Shown: one piece after another, positions 17,523-26,346 of the stretch
How the letters are laid out: each line of letters begins with the position of its first letter
Position numbering within the stretch: position 1 is the first letter of the stretch
Assembly (NCBI RefSeq): GCF_009647605.1
Contig: NZ_WJIF01000017.1
Location: 1 to 47,547, forward strand
Source: Agromyces agglutinans
GTDB taxonomy: Bacteria > Actinomycetota > Actinomycetes > Actinomycetales > Microbacteriaceae
Length of the DNA stretch: 47,547 bases
Direction of reading: 5' to 3'
The notes under the pieces: model-generated
The model's database searches: none
Seen by the model: the letters and a program-made list of their open reading frames with translations, nothing else
Told to the model about the DNA's origin: nothing
Position numbers and translations under genes: made by a program

Positions 17523-18554
17523 TCACTCGGCGAGCGCCGCCGCGATCGAGTCGATGAGCACGGGCATGCCGCGGTCCCAGTCGAAGCTCAGCGCGGTGGG
17601 CGGCGAGACCGACGAGACCGTCACCGGGTCGTAGACCGAGGCGACCTTGCCGGCGGCGACGGCCGGGATGACCTGCAGCTCGGGCTTGGTCAGGAACGCG
17701 TCGGCCGTCTCCTGGTCGGAGGAGAAGCTGATGATGAAGTCGGCCTCGAGCCGGTCGAGCTGCTCGTAGCTCAGGTCGTAGTAGAAGCCGCCGTCGGAGC
17801 TGTCGAGCTCGGCGATGCTCGGCGCCGGCACCAGGCCGAGTTCGGTGAGCACCTCGACTCGCGAGTCGAGTTCGGTGTAGACCGACATCACGCCGTCGCC
17901 GTCCCACACGCTCGCGAAGGTCTTGCCCTCGAACTCGGGGTGCGCCGCGGCCTGCTCGGCGAGGCCGTCGGAGATGTCCTGGAGCAGGGCCTCGCCCTCG
18001 TCGGCGAGGCCGAGGGCCTCGGCGACGATGCGGATCTCCTCGTCCCACGGCGTGGTCCATGGCGCCTCGGGGTACGCGACGACGGGCGCGATCTCGGAGA
18101 GGGTCTCGTACTGCTCCTCGGTGAGCCCCGAGTAGGGCGCGAGGATCACGTCGGGGTCGGCCTCGATGAACTCCTCGTAGGGCACGGTCGCGCCACCCTC
18201 GGGGTCGCTGAGGAGCGCGGGCAGCTCGACGTCGGCCGCCTCGTAGGCCTCCTCGACCCACGGCAGGTAGTTGCCCTCGCCGACGGTCCAGACCTGCTCG
18301 GCGATGGCGACGGGGTAGACGCCGAGCGCCGCGGCGGCCTCGGTGGAGCCCCAGCCCCAGGTCGCGACGCGCTCGGGCGCGGCCTCGATGACCGTCTCGC
18401 CGAAGGCGTGCTCGATCGTGATCGGGAACCCTTCGCCGGATGCCGCGGCCGAGCCGCTCTCGTTCGCCTCGGTGGTGCCGCTCGCGCAGGCGGACAGGGC
18501 GATCACGGTGACGGCGGCGCCGGCAACGGCGATCAGGGGACGTCGAAGACGCAC
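17523..18554 (-). CDS. Iron-siderophore ABC transporter substrate-binding lipoprotein
   Basis: 343 residues, class III periplasmic-binding fold (FecB/FhuD type). The signal peptide ends in lipobox LSAC (Cys about residue 22), followed by a Ser/Glu linker. The conserved ITIEHAFGETVIEAAPERVATWGWGSTEAAAALGV opening and the late ADFIISFSS strand are typical. GTG 18554 is chosen because GAGGAG lies 5 bases before it; an upstream ATG (18575) in the same frame has no such site. A DtxR-type iron box lies immediately upstream, so it should be expressed under iron limitation. It works with the permeases and ATPase encoded just upstream on the same strand. Confidence 0.93.
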   Translation of the reverse strand: MRLRRPLIAVAGAAVTVIALSACASGTTEANESGSAAASGEGFPITIEHAFGETVIEAAPERVATWGWGSTEAAAALGVYPVAIAEQVWTVGEGNYLPWVEEAYEAADVELPALLSDPEGGATVPYEEFIEADPDVILAPYSGLTEEQYETLSEIAPVVAYPEAPWTTPWDEEIRIVAEALGLADEGEALLQDISDGLAEQAAAHPEFEGKTFASVWDGDGVMSVYTELDSRVEVLTELGLVPAPSIAELDSSDGGFYYDLSYEQLDRLEADFIISFSSDQETADAFLTKPELQVIPAVAAGKVASVYDPVTVSSVSPPTALSFDWDRGMPVLIDSIAAALAE

Positions 18555-18583
18555 GGGAACTCCTCGGTTCAACATGGGTGGAT

Positions 18584-18602
18584 TGAGGGAAGCCTAACCT
18601 AA
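18584..18602 (-). promoter_or_regulatory. DtxR/IdeR iron box upstream of the siderophore-binding lipoprotein
   Basis: The minus strand reads TTAGGTTAGGCTTCCCTCA, identical to the DtxR consensus TTAGGTTAGGCTAACCTAA at 16 of 19 positions by eye, with the left half-site perfect. Iron-loaded DtxR/IdeR would repress the gene beginning at 18554. Confidence 0.85.
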
Positions 18603-18627
18603 GAAACCGGCGGCTGCATCTCGAGGG

Positions 18628-19467
18628 TCAGGAGTGGAAGCGCCCGATCGGCACCACGAGCGGGCTTCCCGAGACCGGGTCGGGGATGACCTGCGCCTCG
18701 AGCCCGAAGGCCCGGTGCACGGTCTCGCTGGTGAGCACCTCGGTCGGCGCACCCTCGACCACGACGGCGCCGCCGGCCATCACCACGAGGTGATCGGCGT
18801 ACCGCGCGGCGAGGTTCAGCTCGTGCAGCACCATCACGACCGTCGTGCCCCGCTCGCGGTTCAGCTGGGTGAGCAGGTCGAGCAGTTCGAGCTGGTGCGT
18901 GACGTCGAGGTACGTGGTCGGCTCGTCGAGCAGCACGATGTCGGTCTGCTGCGCGAGCACCATCGCGATCCACACGCGCTGGCGCTGGCCGCCCGAGAGC
19001 TCCTCGATCGGCCGATCGGCGAGGTCGGCGACCCCCGTCGCTGCGAGCGCCTCGGCGACGACGAGGTCGTCGTCGCTCGAGTGCCGCCCGAACCAGCCCT
19101 GGTGCGGATACCGGCCCCGGCCCACGAGGTCGGCGACCCGCACGCCGTCGGGGGCGATCGAGGACTGCGGCAGCACGCCGACGCGCCGCGCGACGTCGCG
19201 CCGGGGCATCCGCGAGACATCCCGGCCATCGAGCGTGACCCGCCCGCCCTCAAGCGGATGCAGCCTGGCGAGCCCGCGCAGCAAGGTCGACTTGCCGCAC
19301 GCGTTCGGGCCGACGATGGCGGTGATCCGCCCCGGCGGGATCGCGAGGTCGAGGTCGTCGATCACGCGCCGCCCGTCGTAGCCGAGCGACACGCCCTCGG
19401 CGGCGAGGCCGACGGGCGACGGCGCGGTCGCCTGCCGGACGGCGGCGGGAACTGGCTCTGCGCTCAT
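18628..19467 (-). CDS. Siderophore ABC transporter ATP-binding protein
   Basis: 279 residues, FepC/FecE-type ATPase. Walker A is GPNACGKST (about residues 54-62), the Q-loop is VLPQSS, the signature is ELSGGQRQR, Walker B is IVLLDEPTTYLD and the H-loop is VLHELN. It powers uptake through the two FecCD permeases. ATG 19467 overlaps the permease stop as ATGA and has GAGAGGA in front; the open frame extends a few codons further upstream without a ribosome site. Confidence 0.95.
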   Translation of the reverse strand: MSAEPVPAAVRQATAPSPVGLAAEGVSLGYDGRRVIDDLDLAIPPGRITAIVGPNACGKSTLLRGLARLHPLEGGRVTLDGRDVSRMPRRDVARRVGVLPQSSIAPDGVRVADLVGRGRYPHQGWFGRHSSDDDLVVAEALAATGVADLADRPIEELSGGQRQRVWIAMVLAQQTDIVLLDEPTTYLDVTHQLELLDLLTQLNRERGTTVVMVLHELNLAARYADHLVVMAGGAVVVEGAPTEVLTSETVHRAFGLEAQVIPDPVSGSPLVVPIGRFHS

Positions 19468-20600
19468 GCGCGGGTCCTCTCGGTGCGGGCGAGCAGCCAC
19501 AGCAGGTAGGGGGCGCCGATCACGCCCGTGACGATGCCGACCGGGGCGGTCAGGCCGGGGATGGCGAACTGCCCGATGACGTCAGCACCGAGCACCAGCA
19601 CCGCGCCAACCACGGCGGAGGCGGTCAGGGCCGCTCCCCCGCCTCCCACCAGCCGGCGTGCGACCGCCGGCGCGATCAGCGCGACGAACGCGATGGGACC
19701 GGCGACGGATGCCGCGGTCGCCACGAGGGCCACCGCAGCGAGCAGCAGCACGATGCGACCGGCGTTCGCCCGGACGCCCAGGGCCGCGGCACGGTCGTCG
19801 CCGAGCGCGAGCGGCGCGAGCACGCGCGCGCAGGCGGCGACCGCGATCACGCCGGCGAGCACGCCGAGTGCGAGCAGGCCGAGTTCCTCGCCGCGCACGT
19901 CGGACACGCTGCCGACCGTCCAGTGCAGCGCCGACTGCGCCTCGCGCACCTCGCCGCGCGCGAGCAGCCACGCGATGGTGGACCCGCAGACGTACGACAT
20001 CCCGACCCCGACGAGCACGAACCGCACGCCGTGCAGCCCGCGCCGCCACGCGGCCAACCAGATCACGACGGCGACCGCGATACCGCCGGCGAACGCGAAG
20101 CCCGCGACGACGGCACCGGTGAGGCCGAGGCCGAGCATCGCCCAGACCGCGCCGAGGCTCGCGCCGGTCGAGACGCCGAGGATGTCGGGGCTCGCGAGCG
20201 GGTTGCGCAGCGTCGCCTGGAACACGGCACCGGCGAGGGCGAACGCGAGCCCCACGATGAGGGCGGCGACGATGCGCGGCAGGCGCAGCTCGAGCACCAC
20301 GAACCGGTCGACGCGGTCGCCCTGGCCGAACAGCACGCCGAGCACGCGGTCGGGCGTGACCGCTGCGGCGCCGAACGACGACGCGACGAGCGCGAGCGCG
20401 ACGGCCACGACGGCACCGACGCCGATGACGAGCGCCTGGCGGCGACGCCGCGACCGGCGGGCGCGCGTCACGCCGTCGACGTCGACGGTCGTCGCGGCGG
20501 GAGGGTCGGGCTCGGGCGACGTCGGCGTGGTGAGCGTCGCGTCGGCCGCCGGCCCGCGATCCGCTCCGGCGAGGGATGCCCCGGTCGTCGCGCCCGTCAC
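19464..20600 (-). CDS. FecCD-family siderophore permease (second subunit)
   Basis: 378 residues. A cytoplasmic N-terminal tail of about 50 residues (Thr/Pro/Asp-rich, ending in RARRSRRRRQ) precedes the membrane domain of about 9-10 segments. Family motifs include LRLPRIVAALIVGLAFALAGAVFQATLRNPLASPDILGVSTGA and GPIAFVALIAPAVARRLVG. GTG 20600 overlaps the preceding permease stop as GTGA. It pairs with the next upstream gene to form the heterodimeric membrane channel. Confidence 0.93.
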   Translation of the reverse strand: MTGATTGASLAGADRGPAADATLTTPTSPEPDPPAATTVDVDGVTRARRSRRRRQALVIGVGAVVAVALALVASSFGAAAVTPDRVLGVLFGQGDRVDRFVVLELRLPRIVAALIVGLAFALAGAVFQATLRNPLASPDILGVSTGASLGAVWAMLGLGLTGAVVAGFAFAGGIAVAVVIWLAAWRRGLHGVRFVLVGVGMSYVCGSTIAWLLARGEVREAQSALHWTVGSVSDVRGEELGLLALGVLAGVIAVAACARVLAPLALGDDRAAALGVRANAGRIVLLLAAVALVATAASVAGPIAFVALIAPAVARRLVGGGGAALTASAVVGAVLVLGADVIGQFAIPGLTAPVGIVTGVIGAPYLLWLLARTERTRA

Positions 20601-21688
20601 AGCCCGGCCACCTTCCGGCTGCGCGCGATCGCGACGAGCACGGGCGCGCCGAGGAACGCCGCCACCACGCCCGCCTCGAGCTCGGAGTTCGGCACGATGA
20701 CGCGGCCGACGACGTCGGCGGCGAGCAGCATGATCGGGCCGAGCACCAGGGAGACCGGCACGATCCAGCGGTAGTCGCTGCCGACCAGCCGGCGGGCCGC
20801 GTGCGGCACGACGAGGCCGACGAGCGCGATCGGGCCGGCCAGTGCGGTCGCCGTGCCGCACAACAGCACGAGCGCCAGCGCGGCCAGACCCCGGGTGACG
20901 CCGACCCGCTGGCCGAGCGCGGCCGCGACGTCGTCGCCGAGCGCGAGCAGGTTGAGCCGGTGCGCGAGCGCGATGGCCAGCACGGCGCCGACGACGAGGA
21001 ACGGCCAGAGCGACTGGATCGTCTCGAGGCCGCGGCCGGTCAGCGAGCCGACGGCCCAGAACCGGTACTGGTTGAACGCCTCGGTGTCGCGCAGCAGCAC
21101 GAGCGCGATGAGCGGCGTGAGGAAGGCGGTGAGCGCCGCGCCCACGAGGGCGAGCCGCACGGGCTCGCTGCGGCCGATCCAGAAGACGAGGGCCGCCGCG
21201 ACGGCGGCGCCGGCGAACGCGAACCAGATGTACGCGAGCGGCTGGGTCAGCCCGAGCACCGAGATGCCGAGCACGACGGCGAGCGAGGCACCGGCGTTGA
21301 TGCCGAGCAGCCCCGGGTCGGCGATGGGGTTGCGCGTGACGCCCTGGATCAGGGTGCCGGCGAGGCCGAGCGCGACGCCCGCGGTGAGCCCGATCACCGT
21401 GCGCGGGATGCGCAGCTGCACGACGACCGCCTGGTCGGCGTCGGCGAGGTCGGGGGCGAACAGCGCCTGCCACACTTCGGCCGGGTCGATCGAACGGACC
21501 CCGAACACGAGGCTCGCCGCGACCGTCAGCACCAGCGCGACGAGGCACGCGACGAGCACGACGACGCCGCGTGAGGCGCTGCTGCGTGAGGGGCGCGAGG
21601 GCCGCGGCCGGCGCGCCTCAGGGCCGCCGGGCTCGACCTCGGCCGCCGTGGCGGGCGCGGTCGTGCGGGCGGCGGGTGCGGCGGTCAC
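20597..21688 (-). CDS. FecCD-family siderophore permease (first subunit)
   Basis: 363 residues with a Pro/Arg/Ser-rich N-terminal tail of about 35 residues and then some ten hydrophobic segments. Family motifs are LRIPRTVIGLTAGVALGLAGTLIQGVTRNPIADPGLLGINAGA and GPIALVGLVVPHAARRLVG. It is a paralogue of the downstream permease. GTG 21688 overlaps the stop of the siderophore-interacting protein as GTGA, so transport and reductive iron release are made from one coupled mRNA. Confidence 0.93.
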   Translation of the reverse strand: MTAAPAARTTAPATAAEVEPGGPEARRPRPSRPSRSSASRGVVVLVACLVALVLTVAASLVFGVRSIDPAEVWQALFAPDLADADQAVVVQLRIPRTVIGLTAGVALGLAGTLIQGVTRNPIADPGLLGINAGASLAVVLGISVLGLTQPLAYIWFAFAGAAVAAALVFWIGRSEPVRLALVGAALTAFLTPLIALVLLRDTEAFNQYRFWAVGSLTGRGLETIQSLWPFLVVGAVLAIALAHRLNLLALGDDVAAALGQRVGVTRGLAALALVLLCGTATALAGPIALVGLVVPHAARRLVGSDYRWIVPVSLVLGPIMLLAADVVGRVIVPNSELEAGVVAAFLGAPVLVAIARSRKVAGL

Positions 21689-22647
21689 TCCACTTCGGCG
21701 CGGCCGCGCCGCCAGTAGCCCATGAACGCCACCCGGCGCCGGTCGAGCCCCGCGTCGCGCACGAGGAAGCGGCGAAGACCCGTGATGACGGATGCCTCGC
21801 CCGCGATCCAGGCGTAGCAGTCGCCGTCGAGGCTGCGCCCCTCGGGCACGTCCCACAGCGGGGCGTCGTCGCGATCGGCGCGCTCGGCGGCCTCGAGCGC
21901 GAGCGCGAGGTCGTCGACGGTCGCGCCGGCGGAATCGGCCGCCGGGGCGCAGTTGCGGGCCACCCAGTCGCGCACGGCCGGCACGAGCCGCTCGCCGTGC
22001 ACGGCGTCGTCGGCCGTGCGGGCAAGCCATCGCACCTCGACCCCGGCGGGCGCACGCACGGACAGCTCGTCGGCTGTGGTCGGCACCTCGATGATCGCGA
22101 CACCCGCGGCGGTCGCCGGCAGCTGCTCGAGGATCGCGCAGATCGCGGGCGCGGCGGTCTCGTCGCCGGCCAGCAGCACGGTCTCGACCGCTCCGGGCCG
22201 GAAGTCGATGCCGACGGCGCGGTCGGGGCTCAGCTCGTCGGGGCCGATGAGGACGATCTCCTCGCCCGCCATCGCACGGGCCGCCCAGGTCGACGCGGGC
22301 CCGATGTCGCCGTGCAACGCGAAGTCGATGTCGACCTCGCGCTCGGCCGGACGCACCGCACGCACGGTGTAGGTGCGGAACGGGTTGCGCCGGTCGGCCG
22401 GCAGCTCGCGCCACTGCTGGTACCAGTCCTCGCCGTCGGGGAAGTCGGCGTACCCGCGGCCCGCGAGCGGGAGGACGACCTTCACGCGCTGGTCGAGCCC
22501 TGCGGTGCCGAACCCGGCGAATTCCTCACCCGTGAACGTGATGCGCGTGAAGTGCGGCGTGAGCCGTAACGCCCGCGCGACGACCGCGCGGAAGCTGCGG
22601 TACGCCGGCCGCTGGCGAGCGACCGTGTCGGCAGATGAGGTAAGCAT
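21685..22647 (-). CDS. Siderophore-interacting protein (ferric-siderophore reductase)
   Basis: 320 residues of the SIP/ViuB FAD-binding family, which reduces imported ferric siderophore in the cytoplasm. The FAD motif is NPFRTYTVR (about residues 88-96), the NAD(P) domain opens LLAGDETAAPAICAIL, and the C-terminal GYWRRGRAE is the usual family ending. First gene of a five-gene iron uptake locus. ATG 22647 lies inside a DtxR-type box and 6 bases after a CAGACT -10 element, so the mRNA is probably leaderless and directly repressed by iron. Confidence 0.93.
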   Translation of the reverse strand: MLTSSADTVARQRPAYRSFRAVVARALRLTPHFTRITFTGEEFAGFGTAGLDQRVKVVLPLAGRGYADFPDGEDWYQQWRELPADRRNPFRTYTVRAVRPAEREVDIDFALHGDIGPASTWAARAMAGEEIVLIGPDELSPDRAVGIDFRPGAVETVLLAGDETAAPAICAILEQLPATAAGVAIIEVPTTADELSVRAPAGVEVRWLARTADDAVHGERLVPAVRDWVARNCAPAADSAGATVDDLALALEAAERADRDDAPLWDVPEGRSLDGDCYAWIAGEASVITGLRRFLVRDAGLDRRRVAFMGYWRRGRAEVE

Positions 22648-22654
22648 TACCTAA
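22636..22654 (-). promoter_or_regulatory. DtxR/IdeR iron box overlapping the start codon of the siderophore-interacting gene
   Basis: The minus strand reads TTAGGTAATGCTTACCTCA, matching 15 of 19 consensus positions. The ATG start (22647) is within it, and a CAGACT -10 element (22659-22654) abuts it, so a bound repressor would cover the transcription start. Confidence 0.8.
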
Positions 22655-22702
22655 GTCTGACACAGCCCGGCGGCGAGCGCCGAACCGGATGCTGCCCGTC
22701 CG

Positions 22703-24136
22703 CTACCAGACGGGCGGCCGGCGACGCCCGCGCCGGGCGGCGCGCTCGAGCTGCGCCGCGAGCGCGAAGAGGGTCGCCTCCCCGCCCGGCCGGCCGATGA
22801 GCTGGATCCCCATCGGCAGCCCGGCGCCGGTGTCGTGCACGGGCAGCGTGATCGCGGGAAGCCCCGCGACGTTCACCATCGACGTGTACGGCGTGAAGGC
22901 GACCTGCTGCGCGAAGTTGCGTTCGCCGTCGTCGGGGTCGTACCAGCCCACCGGCCGCGGCGTCATCGCGAGCGCGGGCGTGAGCACCGCGTCGAACGGG
23001 GCGAAGCGCCGGATGAGCCGGCGCTCGAACTCGGCGAGCCATCCGAGCGCCTCGACGAGCGTGCGCGCCGGCAGTTCCCGGCCTCGCCCGACGAGCCACC
23101 TCGTGAGGGGCTCGAGCAGGTCGAGCCCGGGCCCGTCGACCGGGATGGCCCCGGCGCCCGCCTGCCACACCGCCCGGAAGGCATCGGGGTAGCCCGGCTC
23201 GGGTGCGGGCTCCAGGGCCTCGATGCCGTGGCCGAGTCGTTCCACGAGTTCGATGCCGCGATCGAGCGCGGCCCGCGCCTCGGGCTCGAGCGCGACCTCG
23301 GTGAAGTCGTCCCAGGGCGAATCGGTCAGCACGCCGACCTGGAACCGCCCCTCGCCCCGGATCGCCGCCCCCAGGTACGGCCCGTCATCGCCGGGCGCGC
23401 GCACCGCGTGCGGATGCCCCGCGGGGTAGCCGCCCGGCGCGATCAGGCCGTCGAGCAACAGCGCCGCGTCGGCGACGGTCCGCGCGAGCGGCCCGGCGAC
23501 CGCGAGCCCGGCGAGTCCGCCGAGGCCCGACCCCGACGGAACGCGCCCGCGCGACGGCTTCACGCCGACGAGCCCGCAGGATGCCGCGGGGATGCGCACC
23601 GACCCGCCGCCGTCGGAACCCGGGGCGAACGGCAGGAGCCCGGCAGCGACCGCCGCAGCCGCGCCGCCGCTCGAGCCGCCCGCACCGCGCGAGAGATCCC
23701 ACGGCGTGCGCGCGGGCTCGAACGCGAGGCCCTCGGTGTACGAGGGCAGCCCGAACTCGGGCGTGGCCGTCTTGCCGAGGCTCACCGCGCCGGCCCGGTC
23801 GACGTCGCGCACGAGGTCGTCGGACTCATCGGGCACGAACTCGGCGAACGCCCGCGAGCCGAACCGCGCGGGCACCCCCGCCCGGCGGTGGAGATCCTTG
23901 TCGGCCAGCGGCATGCCCCAGAGGGGCGCGGCCTTCGGCACCTCGCGCTCGACCCGGCGAGCGCGTTCGAGGGCGCGATCGGCGTCGACGTGCGCGAACG
24001 CGCCGACGACGGGTCCGAGCCGCTCGATGCGGGCGAGGAAGTGCGCGGTCGCCTCGGTCGGCGAAACCTCGCCCCGCTGGAGGAGCTGGTGCAGCTCGAG
24101 GGCCGTGTACTCGTGGAGGTCGGCGAGATCCGTCAC
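22703..24136 (-). CDS. Amidase signature family protein
   Basis: 477 residues. The Ser-cisSer-Lys triad motifs are visible: Lys in PLADKDLHRR, the Gly/Ser-rich GAGGSSGGAAAAVAAG, and the nucleophile motif GSDGGGSVRIPAASCGLVGVKP. The C-terminal MGIQLIGRPGGEATL is also typical. Members hydrolyse diverse amides; this stand-alone copy lacks gatC/gatB neighbours, so it is not assigned to the tRNA amidotransferase, and its substrate is unknown. The start is taken at GTG 24136, exactly 7 bases after a TAGGCT -10 element; GTG 24142 is an alternative two codons upstream. Confidence 0.85.
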   Translation of the reverse strand: MTDLADLHEYTALELHQLLQRGEVSPTEATAHFLARIERLGPVVGAFAHVDADRALERARRVEREVPKAAPLWGMPLADKDLHRRAGVPARFGSRAFAEFVPDESDDLVRDVDRAGAVSLGKTATPEFGLPSYTEGLAFEPARTPWDLSRGAGGSSGGAAAAVAAGLLPFAPGSDGGGSVRIPAASCGLVGVKPSRGRVPSGSGLGGLAGLAVAGPLARTVADAALLLDGLIAPGGYPAGHPHAVRAPGDDGPYLGAAIRGEGRFQVGVLTDSPWDDFTEVALEPEARAALDRGIELVERLGHGIEALEPAPEPGYPDAFRAVWQAGAGAIPVDGPGLDLLEPLTRWLVGRGRELPARTLVEALGWLAEFERRLIRRFAPFDAVLTPALAMTPRPVGWYDPDDGERNFAQQVAFTPYTSMVNVAGLPAITLPVHDTGAGLPMGIQLIGRPGGEATLFALAAQLERAARRGRRRPPVW

Positions 24137-24143
24137 GCCCACG

Positions 24144-24149
24144 AGCCTA
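24144..24149 (-). promoter_or_regulatory. Predicted -10 (TAGGCT), leaderless amidase mRNA
   Basis: TAGGCT ends 7 bases before GTG 24136, which supports that codon as the true start. Confidence 0.5.
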
Positions 24150-24164
24150 GGGCCGGGGCATCCG

Positions 24165-24746
24165 TCAGTGCTTCAGCGAGCGCTGCAGCAGCACGGTGCC
24201 GAGCCAGCGGTCGAACTTGTAGCCGACCTTGCCCATGCGGCCGATCTCGGTGAAGCCGAACTTCTCGTGCAGGGCGAGCGACGCCTCGGCGCCCTGGTCG
24301 GCGACGACCGCGATCATCTCCTTGAGGCCGGCCTCCTTCGACGCCGTGATGAGTTCGGCCAGGAGCGCCTTGCCGAGGCCCTTGCCCGACGCGGCGGGCC
24401 CCAGGTAGATCGAGTTCTCGACGGTGTAGCGGTAGGCGCGCTTGGGCTTCCACGGCGTGACCAGCGCGTAGCCGAGCAGCTGCCCGCTGGGCGACTCGGC
24501 CACGAGGAAGGGCATGCCGAGCTTGTCGAGGTAGGCGAACTTCTGCTTCCACTCCCGCAGGGTCATCGCGTCCTCGTCGAAGGTCACCGTCGAGTTCGCG
24601 ACGTAGTGGTTGTAGATCTCGCGGATCGCCGGGAGGTCGGACTGCCGGGCCGTGCGGATCGCGAACTCGAACGGCGCCTCGGGCGGTTCGGTTCGCCGCA
24701 GGTGCGCCGGGGCGACCCGGCGCGGCTGGTATTCCTCCTCGAGCAT
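24165..24746 (-). CDS. GNAT N-acetyltransferase, phosphinothricin acetyltransferase-like
   Basis: 193 residues. The conserved opening IREIYNHYVANSTVTFDE and the acetyl-CoA-binding ENSIYLGPAASGKGLGKALLAELI (R/QxxGxG/A type, here SGKGLG) are seen, with the ending LHEKFGFTEIGRMGKVGYKF. This subgroup acetylates amino-acid analogues such as phosphinothricin or methionine sulfoximine, but many members act on other amines, so the substrate is left open. ATG 24746 stands 7 bases after a TATCGT -10 element, so translation is probably leaderless. Confidence 0.85.
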   Translation of the reverse strand: MLEEEYQPRRVAPAHLRRTEPPEAPFEFAIRTARQSDLPAIREIYNHYVANSTVTFDEDAMTLREWKQKFAYLDKLGMPFLVAESPSGQLLGYALVTPWKPKRAYRYTVENSIYLGPAASGKGLGKALLAELITASKEAGLKEMIAVVADQGAEASLALHEKFGFTEIGRMGKVGYKFDRWLGTVLLQRSLKH

Positions 24747-24753
24747 GGCGGCC

Positions 24754-24759
24754 ACGATA
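24754..24759 (-). promoter_or_regulatory. Predicted -10 (TATCGT), leaderless GNAT mRNA
   Basis: TATCGT is followed by 7 bases and ATG 24746; no ribosome site is present. Confidence 0.5.
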
Positions 24760-24787
24760 CTCCGCCGGCACGCCTCGCGGTGACCGG

Positions 24788-25504
24788 TCAGGCCGGCGCC
24801 GAGGCGGGTACGAGGCTCCAGTCGACGGGCGCGCCGCCCTGGCCCTCGAGCAGTGCGTTGGCGCGGCTGAACGGCCGCGACCCGAAGAACCCGCGTGAGG
24901 CCGAGAGCGGGCTCGGATGCGCCGACTCGATCCTCGGCGTCGAGCCCAGCAGGGGTGCGAGCCCCTGCGCGTCGCGACCCCAGAGGATCGCCACGAGCGG
25001 CGTGCCGCGTTCGACGAGCACGCGGATCGCGTGGTCGGTGACCGGCTCCCAGCCCTTGCCGCGATGCGAGGCGGGCGCGCCGGGCCGCACGGTGAGCACG
25101 CGGTTCAGCAGCATCACGCCGCTGCGGCTCCACGCCGTGAGGTCGCCGTGCGCGGGCGGGTGCACGCCGAGGTCGTCGGCCAGTTCGCGATAGATGTTGG
25201 CGAGGCTGCGCGGCAGTGGGCGCACATGCGCCTCCACCGCGAACGAGAGTCCGATCGGATGCCCCGGCGTCGGGTACGGGTCCTGTCCGACGATGAGCAC
25301 CCGCACCTCGTCGAGCGGCTGCGAGAAGGCCCGCAGTACGCGGTCGCCGGCCGGAAGGTAGCCGTGGCCCGCGGCCTGCTCGGCGCGCAGGAAGTCGCCG
25401 AGTCGGGCGAGGTCGGGCGCGACGGGAGCGAGCGCGCGCGCCCAGCCCGGGTCGATGAGGCCGGCCTCGGCGAGTTCGTCGAGCGTCATCGCCACCGCGT
25501 TCAC
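24788..25504 (-). CDS. ung: Uracil-DNA glycosylase (family 1)
   Basis: 238 residues. Removes uracil from DNA, starting base-excision repair. The water-activating Asp75 lies in [14 protein letters not shown], and the DNA-intercalating loop is [13 protein letters not shown] near residue 210, both canonical. GTG 25504 overlaps the stop of the peptidase E-like gene as GTGA; an in-frame ATG at 25489 is an alternative with a slightly better-spaced GGTGG. Length is normal for family 1 UNG. Confidence 0.93.
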   Translation of the reverse strand: MNAVAMTLDELAEAGLIDPGWARALAPVAPDLARLGDFLRAEQAAGHGYLPAGDRVLRAFSQPLDEVRVLIVGQDPYPTPGHPIGLSFAVEAHVRPLPRSLANIYRELADDLGVHPPAHGDLTAWSRSGVMLLNRVLTVRPGAPASHRGKGWEPVTDHAIRVLVERGTPLVAILWGRDAQGLAPLLGSTPRIESAHPSPLSASRGFFGSRPFSRANALLEGQGGAPVDWSLVPASAPA

Positions 25505-26250
25505 GCGCCCATCGTCGAGACGACGACGCCGGAATCGCCCGGCAGCACCCGCCAGACGCTGCCCCGGCCGGTGACCGCCAGGCCGCCCTCGCCGACGACC
25601 AGCGCGGTGCGCTCGTCGATGGCGAGTGCGCCGTCGACGAGGCCCGCCTCGACGGCCGCGACCACGCGCGACAGGGCGCCCCATTGGGCGGCGTGCACGT
25701 CGACGGCGACGTCGATGAGCCCGATGCCGGGTGCCAGCTGCACCTCGTCGAGATCCTGCGACACCCCGTCGGGCGCGACCTGCACGCCCCCGATCCGGAT
25801 GCCTCCGATGACGGCCCGCTCGGCCGCGATCGACGCGCCCGCCGAGAACCCGAGGTACGGCGTGCCCGCGGCCACCTGGCGGCGGATCTCGCCGAAGTGC
25901 GGTTCGAGCGCCTCGCGATAGGCGGGGATGGAACCCCCGCCGACCATGATGCCGTCGACGTCGGTGAACGCGGTGCCCGGAATCGGCTCCCCGTGGCGCA
26001 CGGCCGTGACGTGCGCCGTCACGTCGCCGCCGCTGCGCAGTTCGGCGAGGAACCGTTCGGTCACGGCCGCGGGATCGTCGGCCCGCACCACCACGAGCGC
26101 GATGCGCGGGATCGCCCGGCCCGAGGCATCCGTCTCGCGATCGCCGGCGGCGGCGTTCGCGGCGAGGGCGGCGGCCTCCGCGACGAACGCGCCGTAGACG
26201 TCGCCGTCGCGGCCGTCACCCCAGCCGCCGCCGAAGAGGTGCACGCTCAT
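25501..26250 (-). CDS. Peptidase S51 (peptidase E/cyanophycinase-like)
   Basis: 249 residues. The nucleophilic serine elbow is [10 protein letters not shown] (about residues 134-143), preceded by [16 protein letters not shown], both characteristic of the S51 family. Members hydrolyse aspartyl dipeptides or cyanophycin; which one applies cannot be told. Its ATG overlaps the stop of a 28-codon ORF as ATGA, and its own stop overlaps the ung start, so all three are coupled on one leaderless mRNA. Confidence 0.82.
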   Translation of the reverse strand: MSVHLFGGGWGDGRDGDVYGAFVAEAAALAANAAAGDRETDASGRAIPRIALVVVRADDPAAVTERFLAELRSGGDVTAHVTAVRHGEPIPGTAFTDVDGIMVGGGSIPAYREALEPHFGEIRRQVAAGTPYLGFSAGASIAAERAVIGGIRIGGVQVAPDGVSQDLDEVQLAPGIGLIDVAVDVHAAQWGALSRVVAAVEAGLVDGALAIDERTALVVGEGGLAVTGRGSVWRVLPGDSGVVVSTMGA

Positions 26251-26333
26251 GCGCCAGCACCCGTCTCGGCCGGGAGGATGATCGTGCCGCGCACCGCGGT
26301 GCCGGCGCCTGCGTCGTTCGCGTCGAAGCCCAT
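26247..26333 (-). CDS. Small leader ORF of 28 residues coupled to peptidase E-like gene
   Basis: The peptide starts MGFDANDAGAGTAVRG and ends in [15 protein letters not shown] 26333 lies exactly 7 bases after a TAGCCT -10 element (26346-26341), so it is the first codon of a predicted leaderless mRNA, and its stop overlaps the next ATG as ATGA. It has no signal peptide, no membrane segment and no recognised domain. It may be a genuine small protein, or a device to load ribosomes onto the downstream gene. I do not recognise a family. Confidence 0.5.
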   Translation of the reverse strand: MGFDANDAGAGTAVRGTIILPAETGAGA

Positions 26334-26340
26334 GCAGGCA

Positions 26341-26346
26341 AGGCTA
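26341..26346 (-). promoter_or_regulatory. Predicted -10 (TAGCCT) of the small-ORF/peptidase E/ung operon
   Basis: TAGCCT is followed by 7 bases and then the ATG of the 28-codon ORF. It abuts the stop codon of the ion-channel gene (26344). Confidence 0.5.
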
